Assembly (NCBI RefSeq): GCF_007049795.1
Contig: NZ_SCFY01000009.1
Coordinates: 1-64,000 of the forward strand
Source: Ectopseudomonas mendocina
GTDB lineage: Bacteria; Pseudomonadota; Gammaproteobacteria; Pseudomonadales; Pseudomonadaceae
DNA: 64,000 bases
Direction of reading: 5' to 3'
Shown here: in pieces, positions 18,020 through 29,522 of the stretch
Position numbering within the stretch: the first letter of the stretch is position 1
Layout: each line of letters opens with the position of its first letter
Translations under genes and position numbers: made by a program
Notes under the pieces: generated by a model
The model's input: the letters and a program-made list of their open reading frames with translations, nothing else
The model's database searches: none
What the model was told of the DNA's origin: nothing

Positions 18020-19660
18020 ATGCTGACCCTGCTGCATTTGCTGTCAGCCATTGCCCTGTTGGTTTGGGGCACACACATCGTACGTACCGGCATCCTGCGC
18101 GTGTTTGGTTCACAACTGCGCAAGGTGCTCAGCCACAACATTAGTCGCCGGCCGCTGGCGTTCGTCGCCGGCATCGGCGTCACGGCGCTGGTGCAGAGTA
18201 GCAACGCCACCGCGCTGCTGGTCACCTCCTTCGTCGCTCAGGGCCTGATGGCACTGGCGCCGGGGCTGGCGATCATGCTCGGTGCCGACGTCGGTACCGC
18301 GCTGATGGCACGCGTGCTGACCCTCGATCTGAGCTGGCTCAGCCCGCTGCTGATCTTTCTCGGGGTGATCTTCTTTCTCTCGCGACGGCAGACCCGAGCG
18401 GGACAACTCGGCCGCGTGGCCATAGGCCTCGGGCTGATGCTGCTGGCGTTGGAGCTGATCGTTGCCGCCGCCACGCCGATCACCGAGGCACGGGGCATCC
18501 GCGTGCTGTTCGCATCGTTGACCGGCGACCTGCTGCTCGATGCTCTGGTCGGCGCGATGTTCGCCCTGCTCACCTATTCCAGCCTGGCAGCGGTGCTGCT
18601 CACCGCGACCCTGGCTGGCGCCGGGCTGATCAGCCTGCCGGTGGCCATCGGCTTGGTGATTGGCGCCAATATCGGCAGCGGCCTGCTGGCCTTTCTTACC
18701 AGCAGCCTGCAGAACCCGGCCGGGCGCCGCGTGGCGCTGGGCAGCCTGATCTACAAGCTGATCGGGCTGCTGCTGGTCCTGCCCGTGCTGCAGCCACTGG
18801 CCCATTGGCTGGACAGCCTGAATTGGCGCCCGGCGGAGCTGGTGATCTTTTTCCACCTGCTCTACAACAGCCTACGCGCGGTGCTGATGTTGCCGAGCGT
18901 CGGGCTGATGGCACGCTTCTGCAACTGGCTGCTGCCGGACCGAGCCGACGATAGCGGCATCGCCCGACCACGCCACCTCGACCCAACGGCGTTGGCCACG
19001 CCGAGCCTGGCGCTGGCCAACGCCGTGCGTGAAACCCTGCGCGTGGGCGACAAGATCGAAGCCATGCTCAGCCGTCTGCTACCGGTGCTGGAGCAGAACC
19101 AGCCAGCACTGAACAAGGAGCTGCGCAGCCTCAATGACGATGTCGCCAGCCTGTGCCGGGCGGTCAAGCTGTACCTCGCGCAAATCCCCCGTGAGGCCCT
19201 GAGCGAGCACGAAAGCCGGCGCTGGGCAGAGATTCTCGAGCTGGCAGTCAACCTCGAGCAGGCTGGCGATCTGATCGAGCGCATGCTCGGCAAGATCCAG
19301 AACGAGAAGACCGCGCAACGCCGGGCCTTCTCCGAAAAGGGGCTGGAGGAGCTCACCAGCCTGCACGGACAACTGATGGCCAACCTGCGCCTGGGCCTGA
19401 ACGTGTTCCTCAGCGCCGACCACGCCAGCGCCAGCCAGCTGCTGCGGGAGAAGCGCCGCTTCCGCGCGCAGGAGCGACGCCTGGCCCACGCCCATATCGG
19501 CCGTCTGCAGCGTCAAGTGGTGCAGAGCATCGAAACCAGCTCCCTGCACCTGGAGCTGATCGCCGACATGAAGCGACTCAACTCGCTGTTCTGCGCCAGC
19601 GCCTACGTGGTGCTCGAGGGCGGCGAGACCGGCGCCCTCAAGCTCGAAGGTGGCGAGTGA
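18020..19660 (+). CDS. Na/Pi-cotransporter family protein (NptA/YjbB-like)
   Basis: This 546-residue protein is built of two Na/Pi-cotransporter repeats and a cytoplasmic PhoU-like helical domain. The first repeat contains the TALVQSSNATALLVTSFVAQ signature and the second the AVLLTATLAGAGLISLPVAI and IGANIGSGLLAF segments. The C-terminal part (about 330-520) is charged and helical. YjbB-like proteins mediate sodium-coupled phosphate movement, often efflux. A GGGGG stretch precedes ATG 18020. No phosphate-regulon gene is adjacent. Confidence 0.88.
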   Translation: MLTLLHLLSAIALLVWGTHIVRTGILRVFGSQLRKVLSHNISRRPLAFVAGIGVTALVQSSNATALLVTSFVAQGLMALAPGLAIMLGADVGTALMARVLTLDLSWLSPLLIFLGVIFFLSRRQTRAGQLGRVAIGLGLMLLALELIVAAATPITEARGIRVLFASLTGDLLLDALVGAMFALLTYSSLAAVLLTATLAGAGLISLPVAIGLVIGANIGSGLLAFLTSSLQNPAGRRVALGSLIYKLIGLLLVLPVLQPLAHWLDSLNWRPAELVIFFHLLYNSLRAVLMLPSVGLMARFCNWLLPDRADDSGIARPRHLDPTALATPSLALANAVRETLRVGDKIEAMLSRLLPVLEQNQPALNKELRSLNDDVASLCRAVKLYLAQIPREALSEHESRRWAEILELAVNLEQAGDLIERMLGKIQNEKTAQRRAFSEKGLEELTSLHGQLMANLRLGLNVFLSADHASASQLLREKRRFRAQERRLAHAHIGRLQRQVVQSIETSSLHLELIADMKRLNSLFCASAYVVLEGGETGALKLEGGE

Positions 19661-19661
19661 T

Positions 19662-21170
19662 TCAGTCGGCGCCGGTCACGCGCTCGGGCTCGGCCGGCTC
19701 GACGCCGCGCCAGGCGTACCAGGCGAAGAACAGCGCCATCAGCAGATAACCGTGGACGAAGTCTGGCGCGGCGTACCACGCCAGCTTCGGCGCGTGCATC
19801 AGGCCAACGAAGGCCATGGCCGCCGCCACCAGGGCGAAGGTGGTGGCCTGGCGGAACTGGCGATCGATCACCGCCACGCACATCGCGCCCAGCAGGATGG
19901 CGCTGAACATGGCGCCCTGCCCCAGCGCGCCGATGGCGCTGGAAATGCCCTCGACCACTTCGGGTGCGCCACGGTTGAAGCGCGTCGCCAGGTAGTTGGC
20001 GAAGTACGGCAGCATCGCCAGCGCCACGGCCGGGTAGTAACGGGCGTGGTTGCTGTTGAACGCGGTGGCGATCATCGACATGCCGACGAACACCAGGATC
20101 GGCGCCACCACCGATACCGGAATCAGCGCGGCGATGAAGGCGATCAGACCGAACATGGTCGCCAGGCCGTACACCGCGCCATTGAGCAGGCTATAACCAC
20201 GCCCGGCGCCCATCCACTTCGAACCCACGGTGGCGATGTAAACGGTGGTCGGGAACACGCCGCCGAACAGCGCCCCGAGCGAGGTACCGAGCCCATCCAC
20301 GGCCTGGCATTCGCGCACGCTGTAGCTGTCACCGGCGGCGCTCATGGCCTCGACGTTGTTCATGGTCTCGATGGCGTTGTACAGGGTGATCGGCAGGATC
20401 ACCGTCATCAGCGCCAGCAGGCTGGTGAACAGCAGGCCCAGGCCTTCGTACCAGGCCAGGTTGGGCAGTAGCGGGTAGAAGCCCAGGTGGGTGAAGGCAT
20501 CGCTGAACTTGCCGCCGTCAGCCGCGCCGATCAGGTAGGCCAGCGCGGTGCCGACGACGATGGCGAACAGCGAGGCCGGCAGGCGGAACGGCATGCTCAC
20601 CCGCGCCACCAGGCCGACGATGGTAATGGCCAGTACCAGCAGGCCGATCACCGGAATTTCCAGGGTCTTGAACAGCATTTCCCCAGCGATGAAGGTCAGT
20701 GCCACCCCGGCCACCGCGCCGAGCATGGCCGCACGCGGCAGATGACGCTGTACCCAGTTGCCGATCAGGCTGATGGCAGCCTCGATCAGGCCACTGATGA
20801 AGCACGCGGCCACCGCCACCTTCCACGCCAGTTCTGCATCGCCGGTGAGGTTCTTCGCCGGCAGTAGCACGCCGAACAGGAAGACGAACATCACCGGTGT
20901 ACTGATGCCGTAAGACAGCGCAGTCACGTCGGCACGGTTCTCCTTGCGCGCCAGTCGCGCGGCACTAAAGGCGTAGTAGAAGTTGCCGGCCATCACCGCC
21001 ACCGCCGCGCCTGGCAACACCTGACCGAACACAATCTCGGCGGGAAAGCCCATGCCAAGCATGCTGATGGCGATGATCACGAAGTTGGCGATGTTGTTCT
21101 GGAACAGGGCGAAAAAGGCGTCGGTGTCTTCCTTCTTGTACCAGGGATAGTGCACGCGTGGCGTCGACAT
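19662..21170 (-). CDS. NCS2/xanthine-uracil permease-like transporter
   Basis: This 502-residue membrane protein has about 12-14 hydrophobic segments. It resembles the xanthine/uracil/vitamin C permease superfamily, including conserved stretches around ADVTALSYGISTPVMFVF and GSKWMGAGRGYSLLNGAVYG. The start at 21170 (MSTPRVHYPWYKKEDTDAFF) is favoured over the upstream GTG-type extension because it matches the usual N-terminus. The gene ends 2 bp from the convergent Na/Pi symporter. A purine-like substrate is plausible, but no purine gene is adjacent. Confidence 0.75.
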   Translation of the reverse strand: MSTPRVHYPWYKKEDTDAFFALFQNNIANFVIIAISMLGMGFPAEIVFGQVLPGAAVAVMAGNFYYAFSAARLARKENRADVTALSYGISTPVMFVFLFGVLLPAKNLTGDAELAWKVAVAACFISGLIEAAISLIGNWVQRHLPRAAMLGAVAGVALTFIAGEMLFKTLEIPVIGLLVLAITIVGLVARVSMPFRLPASLFAIVVGTALAYLIGAADGGKFSDAFTHLGFYPLLPNLAWYEGLGLLFTSLLALMTVILPITLYNAIETMNNVEAMSAAGDSYSVRECQAVDGLGTSLGALFGGVFPTTVYIATVGSKWMGAGRGYSLLNGAVYGLATMFGLIAFIAALIPVSVVAPILVFVGMSMIATAFNSNHARYYPAVALAMLPYFANYLATRFNRGAPEVVEGISSAIGALGQGAMFSAILLGAMCVAVIDRQFRQATTFALVAAAMAFVGLMHAPKLAWYAAPDFVHGYLLMALFFAWYAWRGVEPAEPERVTGAD

Positions 21171-21241
21171 GGCTGGCTGAGTCCTTGTTGTCTGAATGGT
21201 CAGGTCGGCGAGTCTAGCAACCCGTTGCCAGGGCATAAACG

Positions 21242-21267
21242 AACAAGGCAGCCGAAGCTGCCTTGTT
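21242..21267 (-). terminator. Hairpin terminator of the TRAP permease transcript
   Basis: An 11-bp perfect stem (AACAAGGCAGC with GCTGCCTTGTT) closes a tetraloop that reads TTCG on the minus strand, giving the very stable C-UUCG-G fold. It sits 18 bp after the TRAP permease stop. The T-rich tail is weak (CGTTTAT). Confidence 0.7.
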
Positions 21268-21284
21268 GGAGGTCGAGACGCGCG

Positions 21285-23843
<2,559 letters not shown>

Positions 23844-23882
23844 AGGGTAGTACACCTACGTTGTCATTCTGATAAAAACGGC

Positions 23883-23912
23883 GAGCCCCTCGCTGCCGGA
23901 GGGGCTCGGTTT
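23883..23912. terminator. Bidirectional hairpin between TAXI binding protein and permease genes
   Basis: A 9-bp perfect stem, GAGCCCCTC with GAGGGGCTC, has T-runs on both sides (GGTTTTT rightward, CCGTTTTT leftward). In the leftward operon it would partly terminate transcription after the binding-protein gene, keeping permease levels below binding-protein levels. Confidence 0.7.
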
Positions 23913-24014
23913 TTGACCCTTTGAAAGGATCTCTAAGCACGGAGTTTACCTATACCAGCTCAACTGCGCCCGCTATCAAAGAGTTTAGAGCCCAGCCTGA
24001 GACTCTCCACCCGG

Positions 24015-24986
24015 CTAGAGCCAGCCTTTTTCCTTGTAGAAACGTAGTGCACCGTCATGCATTGGAGCCGTTAACCCCGCTTTGATCATGTCCTCGGCCT
24101 GCAGGTCGGCAAACGCCGGATGCAGACGTTTGAAGCGCTCCAGGTTATCGAATACCGACTTGACCAACTGGTAGACGACCTCGGGATCAGTCTTGGCCGA
24201 AGTGGCCAGCACCGCTTTACCGCCGATGGATGGGACGGGCTGCTCCACACCAGGATAGACACCCGCCGGGATATCCGCCTTGGTGAAGTAGCTGGCCTGC
24301 GCCAGGAGCTTGTCGATATCAGGGCCGCTAACCGGGATCAGGCGGGTTTCGACGGTAGCCATGGCCTCCTGGATGGCACCACTCGGATGACCGACCACAT
24401 AGGTGATGGCATCCAGGTTGTTGTCCCCCAGTGCGGCTGCCATCTCGGCAGGCTTGAGTTCAGCAGCGAGGGAGAAGTCGGACTTGCTCCAGCCATTGGC
24501 CTGGATCACTTCATCGAAGGTATCGCGACTGCCAGAGCCCGGCACGCCGATATTCACGCGCTTGCCCTTGAGGTCGGCGAAGGTCTCGATACCGCTGTCT
24601 GCACGAGCGACGACGGTGAGGATCTCGCTCTGCAGGGAGAAGACCACGCGCAGATCTTCGACAGCCCCATTCTGATCGAAGGGCGGTTGGCCCGTGAGCG
24701 CCTTGTTCTGGTGATCGGACTGAATGAACCCGAAGTCATAGTCGCCACTCTTGATCGAGGCAATGTTGCTGACGCTGCCAGCGGAAGACGGCGCATTGCA
24801 TTTGATGCCGTGCTCGGCAGCACTGCGATTGAGGAACCGACAGATCGACTGTCCGGCCGTGTAATAAACGCCCGTCTGCCCACCGGTGCCAATGGTCACG
24901 TAGCGCTCCTGAGCGACCAGGGGACTGCTCAACAAGGTGCTGCCCATGACACATGCCAGGAAACCCATGATTCGATGCTGCTGCAT
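24015..24986 (-). CDS. TAXI-family TRAP solute-binding protein (copy 1)
   Basis: This 323-residue periplasmic protein has a signal peptide (to about residue 25, SSPLVAQ) and the TAXI-family hallmark VTIGTGGQTGVYYTAGQSIC near the mature N-terminus. It delivers a small solute, in characterized relatives an amino acid such as glutamate, to a fused TRAP permease, encoded here directly downstream. It closely resembles the second TAXI protein at 27802 in length and most of its sequence. Downstream of RidA and the D-amino-acid dehydrogenase-like gene, it suggests uptake of an amino acid or related compound. Confidence 0.92.
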   Translation of the reverse strand: MQQHRIMGFLACVMGSTLLSSPLVAQERYVTIGTGGQTGVYYTAGQSICRFLNRSAAEHGIKCNAPSSAGSVSNIASIKSGDYDFGFIQSDHQNKALTGQPPFDQNGAVEDLRVVFSLQSEILTVVARADSGIETFADLKGKRVNIGVPGSGSRDTFDEVIQANGWSKSDFSLAAELKPAEMAAALGDNNLDAITYVVGHPSGAIQEAMATVETRLIPVSGPDIDKLLAQASYFTKADIPAGVYPGVEQPVPSIGGKAVLATSAKTDPEVVYQLVKSVFDNLERFKRLHPAFADLQAEDMIKAGLTAPMHDGALRFYKEKGWL

Positions 24987-25067
24987 ATCAACGTCCTCGT
25001 GTTGTTGTTTTTTCGAACGGTGGATGGGCTGTCATCACCAGCGCCATCGGTACAACCATTGCGGCCG

Positions 25068-25427
25068 TCAAGCCGCCTTAAGCACTGCAATGACCATGAT
25101 CTCGACCAGGACATCGGCAGAAGCCAAGCGTGCCTCGACCGTGGCCCGGGCAGGCGCGCAGCCGGCTGGCAGCCAATCACTCCAGACCGCGTTCATGGCG
25201 GCAAAATCCTTCTCGATGTCTTTCAGCCAGATCTGTGCGCTGAGCATGTGACTTCGATCAGATCCCGCCTCGATCAGCAGCACGTCAATCTTTTCCAGCA
25301 CCTGGGCGGTCTGCCCGGCTACATCCTGGCTGCGGTCACTCGGCACCTGGCCAGAGAGAAAAACCAGATCGGAGAAGATCGTCGCGCCAGAAAGGCGGTC
25401 GTTGGTCTGAATACGTTGCACGGACAT
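25068..25427 (-). CDS. RidA-family enamine/imine deaminase
   Basis: This 119-residue YjgF/YER057c/UK114 protein has the family segments LVFLSGQVPSDRSQD and CAPARATVEARLASADVLVEI; the Arg in APARATVEA aligns with the catalytic/substrate-binding Arg of RidA. RidA hydrolyses reactive 2-iminoacids. It lies 35 bp downstream of a flavin amino-acid dehydrogenase-like gene, whose expected product is just such an imine, so the pairing makes biochemical sense. The start at 25427 has AGGAG upstream. Confidence 0.9.
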   Translation of the reverse strand: MSVQRIQTNDRLSGATIFSDLVFLSGQVPSDRSQDVAGQTAQVLEKIDVLLIEAGSDRSHMLSAQIWLKDIEKDFAAMNAVWSDWLPAGCAPARATVEARLASADVLVEIMVIAVLKAA

Positions 25428-25462
25428 GGCAAACTCCTGCTGTTGTGAGTGTTCGGGTGTGC

Positions 25463-26704
25463 TCAGGATGCCAACTGCATACCATCGAGAGCGATCGCGG
25501 GTCGTTGCTGACCTATCAGTTGCGCCAGCACCTCGGCGCTGCCGCACGCCAGGGTGAAGCCCAGGCTGCCATGGCCGACGTTCAGCCAGAGATTGCCGAC
25601 GCCGCTGGCACCCAACAGTGGCGTGCCCTCCGGTGTCGCCGGGCGCATTCCCGCCCAAGTCTCGGCAGCCGCGTAATCGCCCGCGCGAGGAAAGCTGGCC
25701 TGGGCAAGCTGTCTCAACTCGGCAATCCGATCAGGGTCTGGCGTGGCATCCCAACTGCCGATATCGACCATTGCAGCAACCCGCAAACGCTCGCCCAGAC
25801 GGGCGTAGACCACCTTGTGGTCGTAATCGGTGACGTTGGTCTCCGGGCCCGCTGCGCGGTCGGCCAGCGACAAGGTGAGGCTGTAGCCCTTGAGCGGGTA
25901 TATCGGCAGTCGCACCCCCAGCGGGCGGAGCAATGCCACGCTACCGACCCCAGCAGCGACCACCACATGATCGACCTCCAGCTCCCCGTCATCCAGCGCC
26001 ACGGCTCTCACCCTGCCGTGCTCAAGAGGTATCGCAGTGACCCGCCGCCCGGCATGCAGGCGGAATGAGGGGTTGCTGCGCAGCTTGCGCAGCAGTTGTC
26101 GGCAAAACTGATGACAATCACCGACTTCGTCACCCGCCGCGAAGACGCCGCCCTGGAATCGGCCGGCCAACCCTTCGAGGGCGGGCTCCAGCTCAAGGCA
26201 TTGATCAGCATCGAGCAGGCGTTGATGCGCCGATTCACCGACTGCGCTGCGCGCCTTGTTCCAGCTCGCAGCGTTGCGGTAGATCACCAGCTTGCCATTG
26301 GCGCGCCAGGAGAAATCATCCAGCGCCTCATGCTCACGCCAGCCCTGCAATACCGACTGGCTATACAAGGCCAGGCGCAGCAGGTGCGCGCCATTGCGCT
26401 GGTTCACCGAGCGACGGCAAGCCAGCAAAAAGCGCAGGCACCATTGCCACTGATGCGGGCTCAGGCTGGGGCGAAAACGCAGCGGAGCATTACCCTGCAG
26501 CATCCACGACAGCGCCTGCAGCGGCACACCGGCATCGGCCAACGGTGAGACATAGCGATAACTGAGCTGACCACCGTTGGCGAAGCTGGTCTCCAGCGCC
26601 ACTTCCTCACGCTGCTCGATCAGATCCACCCGATACCCTTGACGGAGCAGCGCGTAGGCCGTGCTCAGCCCTATCACCCCACCACCGATAACCGCGACCC
26701 GCAT
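25463..26704 (-). CDS. FAD-dependent D-amino-acid dehydrogenase-like oxidoreductase
   Basis: This 413-residue DAO-family flavoprotein has the dinucleotide-binding motif VAVIGGGVIGLSTAYALLRQ at its N-terminus, the DadA-like SFANGGQLSYRYVSPLADAG segment, and C-terminal TWAGMRPATPEGTPLLGASG plus NLWLNVGHGSLGFTLACGSA. It probably oxidizes a D-amino acid to the imino acid at the membrane. It is followed by ridA and a TAXI gene, and is divergent from a LysR gene at 26831, its likely regulator. The canonical dadA has a different neighbourhood (alanine racemase), so this is probably a paralogue with another substrate. Confidence 0.88.
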   Translation of the reverse strand: MRVAVIGGGVIGLSTAYALLRQGYRVDLIEQREEVALETSFANGGQLSYRYVSPLADAGVPLQALSWMLQGNAPLRFRPSLSPHQWQWCLRFLLACRRSVNQRNGAHLLRLALYSQSVLQGWREHEALDDFSWRANGKLVIYRNAASWNKARSAVGESAHQRLLDADQCLELEPALEGLAGRFQGGVFAAGDEVGDCHQFCRQLLRKLRSNPSFRLHAGRRVTAIPLEHGRVRAVALDDGELEVDHVVVAAGVGSVALLRPLGVRLPIYPLKGYSLTLSLADRAAGPETNVTDYDHKVVYARLGERLRVAAMVDIGSWDATPDPDRIAELRQLAQASFPRAGDYAAAETWAGMRPATPEGTPLLGASGVGNLWLNVGHGSLGFTLACGSAEVLAQLIGQQRPAIALDGMQLAS

Positions 26705-26830
26705 GATCCATCCCCCGCATCTGAATGAAATCAGGGTATGGAGGGGCGAAACGAGCGGCCAATGAAAAGATGGCGGCAGCCCATAACCCTAGGTTATGTT
26801 CTCTCGACCATGCGGGAACACGGATTGCTC

Positions 26831-27736
26831 ATGCGCCTACGCCACGTCGAACTGTTTCAGGCAGTCCTGCAGACCGGAAGTCTCACGGCAGCGGCAGAGC
26901 TGCTGCATATCTCCCAGCCGGCTGCCAGCAAGATTCTTCAACATGCCGAACAACAGCTGGGCTTTGCCCTGTTCAGCCGTGTACGCGGCAAGCTGCTGCC
27001 TACTGCAGAAGCGCGAATACTGCAGCGACAGACCGAACGCCTCGCTGCCGAACTGCAGGATCTGCGGCGCCTGTCCGATAGCCTGCGCCGCGGCGAGGAA
27101 CGAGCGCTGCGCCTGATCTGCACACCCACCCTGGCGCAAACCCTGCTGCCTGACGTGGTATGCGGCTGGCGCGCCGAATTTCCGCACACCCGATGCGACC
27201 TCTCGACCCAGCACACCAGCGAGATCATTCAGGCCCTGTTGCTGCGCGAGGCCGATCTGGGCCTGACGCTGCAACGCGTGGAGCACCCGGACCTGCACAC
27301 TGAAGTGCTGACACAGGGAAGGATGATGGCCATCGCCCCACCGGGTTGGTGGAGTGACCAGGAATGCGCAACGCCCATGCGCCTGCAGAACATGGCGGGG
27401 CTGAGTCTGATCGGTCTGGACACACGAGACGCATTGGGCGGCCTGCTACGCGGGCACATCCAGGAGCTGGACCCACCAGCCCGTATCGACATTTCGGTAC
27501 AGACCTACCAGCTGGCCCGCATGCTGGTGGCCGCCGGACAGGGGCTGGCCCTGGTCGACCCGTTCACGGCCTTGTCAGGCAATCGCGGAGACGTTCAGGC
27601 CCGCCCGCTGGAGCCCGTCATTCCCGTGCCCCTATACCTGTTGCGGCGTTGCGACGAAACGCCCTCTGCCGCTCAGCAAGCCCTGTTGAAACGCCTGCAG
27701 ACGCTGGCCATCGACCTGCTCGATGAGCAGCGCTGA
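26831..27736 (+). CDS. LysR-type regulator (divergent from D-amino-acid dehydrogenase gene)
   Basis: This LysR-family protein of about 301 residues has its helix-turn-helix at the N-terminus (QTGSLTAAAELLHISQPAAS followed by KILQHAEQQL) and a full effector domain. Start choice: ATG 26831 (MRLRHVELFQAV) fits the family; an ATG at 26810 adds seven residues. Placed head-to-head with the flavoprotein-ridA-TAXI operon, it is the obvious candidate regulator. It ends at a bidirectional terminator shared with the second TAXI gene. Confidence 0.85.
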   Translation: MRLRHVELFQAVLQTGSLTAAAELLHISQPAASKILQHAEQQLGFALFSRVRGKLLPTAEARILQRQTERLAAELQDLRRLSDSLRRGEERALRLICTPTLAQTLLPDVVCGWRAEFPHTRCDLSTQHTSEIIQALLLREADLGLTLQRVEHPDLHTEVLTQGRMMAIAPPGWWSDQECATPMRLQNMAGLSLIGLDTRDALGGLLRGHIQELDPPARIDISVQTYQLARMLVAAGQGLALVDPFTALSGNRGDVQARPLEPVIPVPLYLLRRCDETPSAAQQALLKRLQTLAIDLLDEQR

Positions 27737-27755
27737 GGTAAACCCGGGGCAAAAG

Positions 27756-27785
27756 AAAACCGCGGCCAGGGCCGCGGTTTTGTCT
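27756..27785. terminator. Bidirectional terminator between LysR and TAXI copy 2
   Basis: A 12-bp stem (AAAACCGCGGCC with GGCCGCGGTTTT) sits between two convergent genes. It ends in T-runs in both directions. Confidence 0.85.
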
Positions 27786-27801
27786 ATCGCCGGATGCCGG
27801 C

Positions 27802-28773
27802 TTACAGCCAGCCGCGTTCCTTGTAATAACGCTCGGCGCCCTCGTGCAGCGGGGCAGTCAGACCGACCTTGATCATGTCCTCTTCCTTCAGGTCAGCGAA
27901 GGCAGGGTGCAGACGCTTGAAGCGATCGATGTTGTCGAATACCGACTTGACCAGTTGGTAGACCACTTCCGGGTCAGCCTTGGCGCTGGTGGACAGCACG
28001 GCCTTGCCGCCGATGGACGGAGTCGGCTGATCGTTGCCCTTGTACAGACCGCCAGGGATGTCGGCCTTGGTGTAGTAGGTCTTCTCGGCCAGCAGCTTGT
28101 CGATCTCGGCGCCGGTCACCGGAACCAGGACGGCGTCGGTGGTGGTGGTGGCTTCCTGGATCGCGCCGTTGGGATGACCGACGAAGTAGGTCATGGCGTC
28201 GATGTTGTTGTCGCCCAGAGCACTGGCCTGTTCAGCCGGCTTCAGCTCGGCAGCCAGAGCAAAGGCGGAGCGATCCCAGCCTTTGACGGCCATGATCTCT
28301 TCCAGGGTGTCACGCTGGCCGGAACCCGGGTTGCCGACGTTGACGCGCTTGCCCTTGAGATCATCGAAGCTGGTGATGTTGGCGCTACGACGGGCGAGGA
28401 CGGTGAACACTTCGCTCTGCAGCGAGAACACCGCGCGGATGTCGCTCATTGCACCTTCGGCTTCGAACGGCGCAGCGCCGTTAAGGGCCTTGAACTGGTG
28501 GTCAGACTGCATGATGCCGAAGTTGAATTCGCCGCTGCGAATGCCGTTGACGTTGGCCACACCGCCGCCACTGGCTGGCGCGTTGCACTTAATACCGTGC
28601 TCAGCCGAGCCACGGTTGAGGAAGCGGCAGATGGACTGGCCGGCAACGTAATAGACGCCTGTCTGGCCGCCGGTGCCGATGGTGACGAATTTCTCTTCGG
28701 CCTGTGCCATGCCACTCAGGGCAGTACCCGCGAGCGCGGCGGACAGGACCCATGCCAAGGATTTGCCTTTCAT
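27802..28773 (-). CDS. TAXI-family TRAP solute-binding protein (copy 2)
   Basis: This 323-residue protein has a signal peptide ending near MAQAEE and the same VTIGTGGQTGVYYVAGQSIC hallmark as the copy at 24015. Long stretches match between the two (for example PSIGGKAVL, DPEVVYQLVKSVFDN and RFKRLHPAFADL). It is a monocistronic gene with an AGGAG site and its own terminator. Its presence without a permease beside it suggests it also feeds the fused permease at 21285, widening its substrate range, or is expressed under other conditions. Confidence 0.92.
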   Translation of the reverse strand: MKGKSLAWVLSAALAGTALSGMAQAEEKFVTIGTGGQTGVYYVAGQSICRFLNRGSAEHGIKCNAPASGGGVANVNGIRSGEFNFGIMQSDHQFKALNGAAPFEAEGAMSDIRAVFSLQSEVFTVLARRSANITSFDDLKGKRVNVGNPGSGQRDTLEEIMAVKGWDRSAFALAAELKPAEQASALGDNNIDAMTYFVGHPNGAIQEATTTTDAVLVPVTGAEIDKLLAEKTYYTKADIPGGLYKGNDQPTPSIGGKAVLSTSAKADPEVVYQLVKSVFDNIDRFKRLHPAFADLKEEDMIKVGLTAPLHEGAERYYKERGWL

Positions 28774-28916
28774 GGGATATCTCCTTTTTTCTGTTGTTTT
28801 GAGCGAGCGTGCCTTGTGAGCGACGTCCGGGTGGGAAGTCTAACCGCTTGCGGCGAATATGCACGCCTTGTTGGTCAATCGGTCGTAACCGCTTATGTGA
28901 GGCGCGGGCTATCGTC

Positions 28917-29444
28917 CTGCCCCGCGCGCTGTGCCAGAAGCCACTGATCCAGGCCAACCTGCCGCTGCAGCAACTGCTGCGTCAGCATGCCGAAACGCTG
29001 CTCGCCCGCTTGCCGAGCGCAAGCCTAAGCGCGCGGGTTATCGGCCAAATCGGCGAGCAACTCGCGCATGGTGAGCCCGATCATGCCGAACTGGCCCGTA
29101 CGCTAAACCTGAGCGAACGCACCCTGCAGCGAAGGTTGGCCGAAGAGGGCTGCAGCTACCAGCAACTGCTGGCCGACACACGCCGCCAACTGGCCGAGCA
29201 ACACCTGCGCGACGGCCGCCTGCCAGCGGCGGAAATCGCCTTGCTGCTGGGCTACTCCGAGCCCAGCGTGTTCTTCCGTGCCTTCCGCCAATGGACCGGC
29301 CTGACGCCTGGCGAGTACCGCACCCAGCACGGCGCAGGCTCGCTCGCCAACACGGCTATACGCGGGCCATGCGGCACATCATGGCCAGGCCGTCCGCGCC
29401 GCGAACAGCCTGCAGCGGTATCAGCGCATCACCTGCGTCGATGA
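28917..29444 (+). pseudogene. N-terminally truncated AraC-family regulator
   Basis: The frame encodes the last third of an OruR/ArgR-like AraC regulator: a short linker (QKPLIQANLPLQQLLRQHAE) and both helix-turn-helices of the DNA-binding domain (LARTLNLSERTLQRRLAEEG and EIALLLGYSEPSVFFRAFRQ, then WTGLTPGEYRTQ). The roughly 200-residue N-terminal arabinose-binding-like domain is missing, and upstream DNA is the promoter region of the TAXI gene. No convincing start precedes the conserved part. It is best read as a gene remnant; a stand-alone DNA-binding peptide is less likely. Confidence 0.7.
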
Positions 29445-29522
29445 TGACTATGCCTGCGCCTGGCGTGCGCAGGCTGAACCGGAGAGGTTAGAGTAACCGG
29501 CCACGCAACGAGGAGACTCCCT

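Noticed and set aside
24120..25448. 442-codon plus-strand frame across the TAXI and RidA genes
   Set aside because: Runs antisense through two well-supported genes and has no domain or ribosome site.
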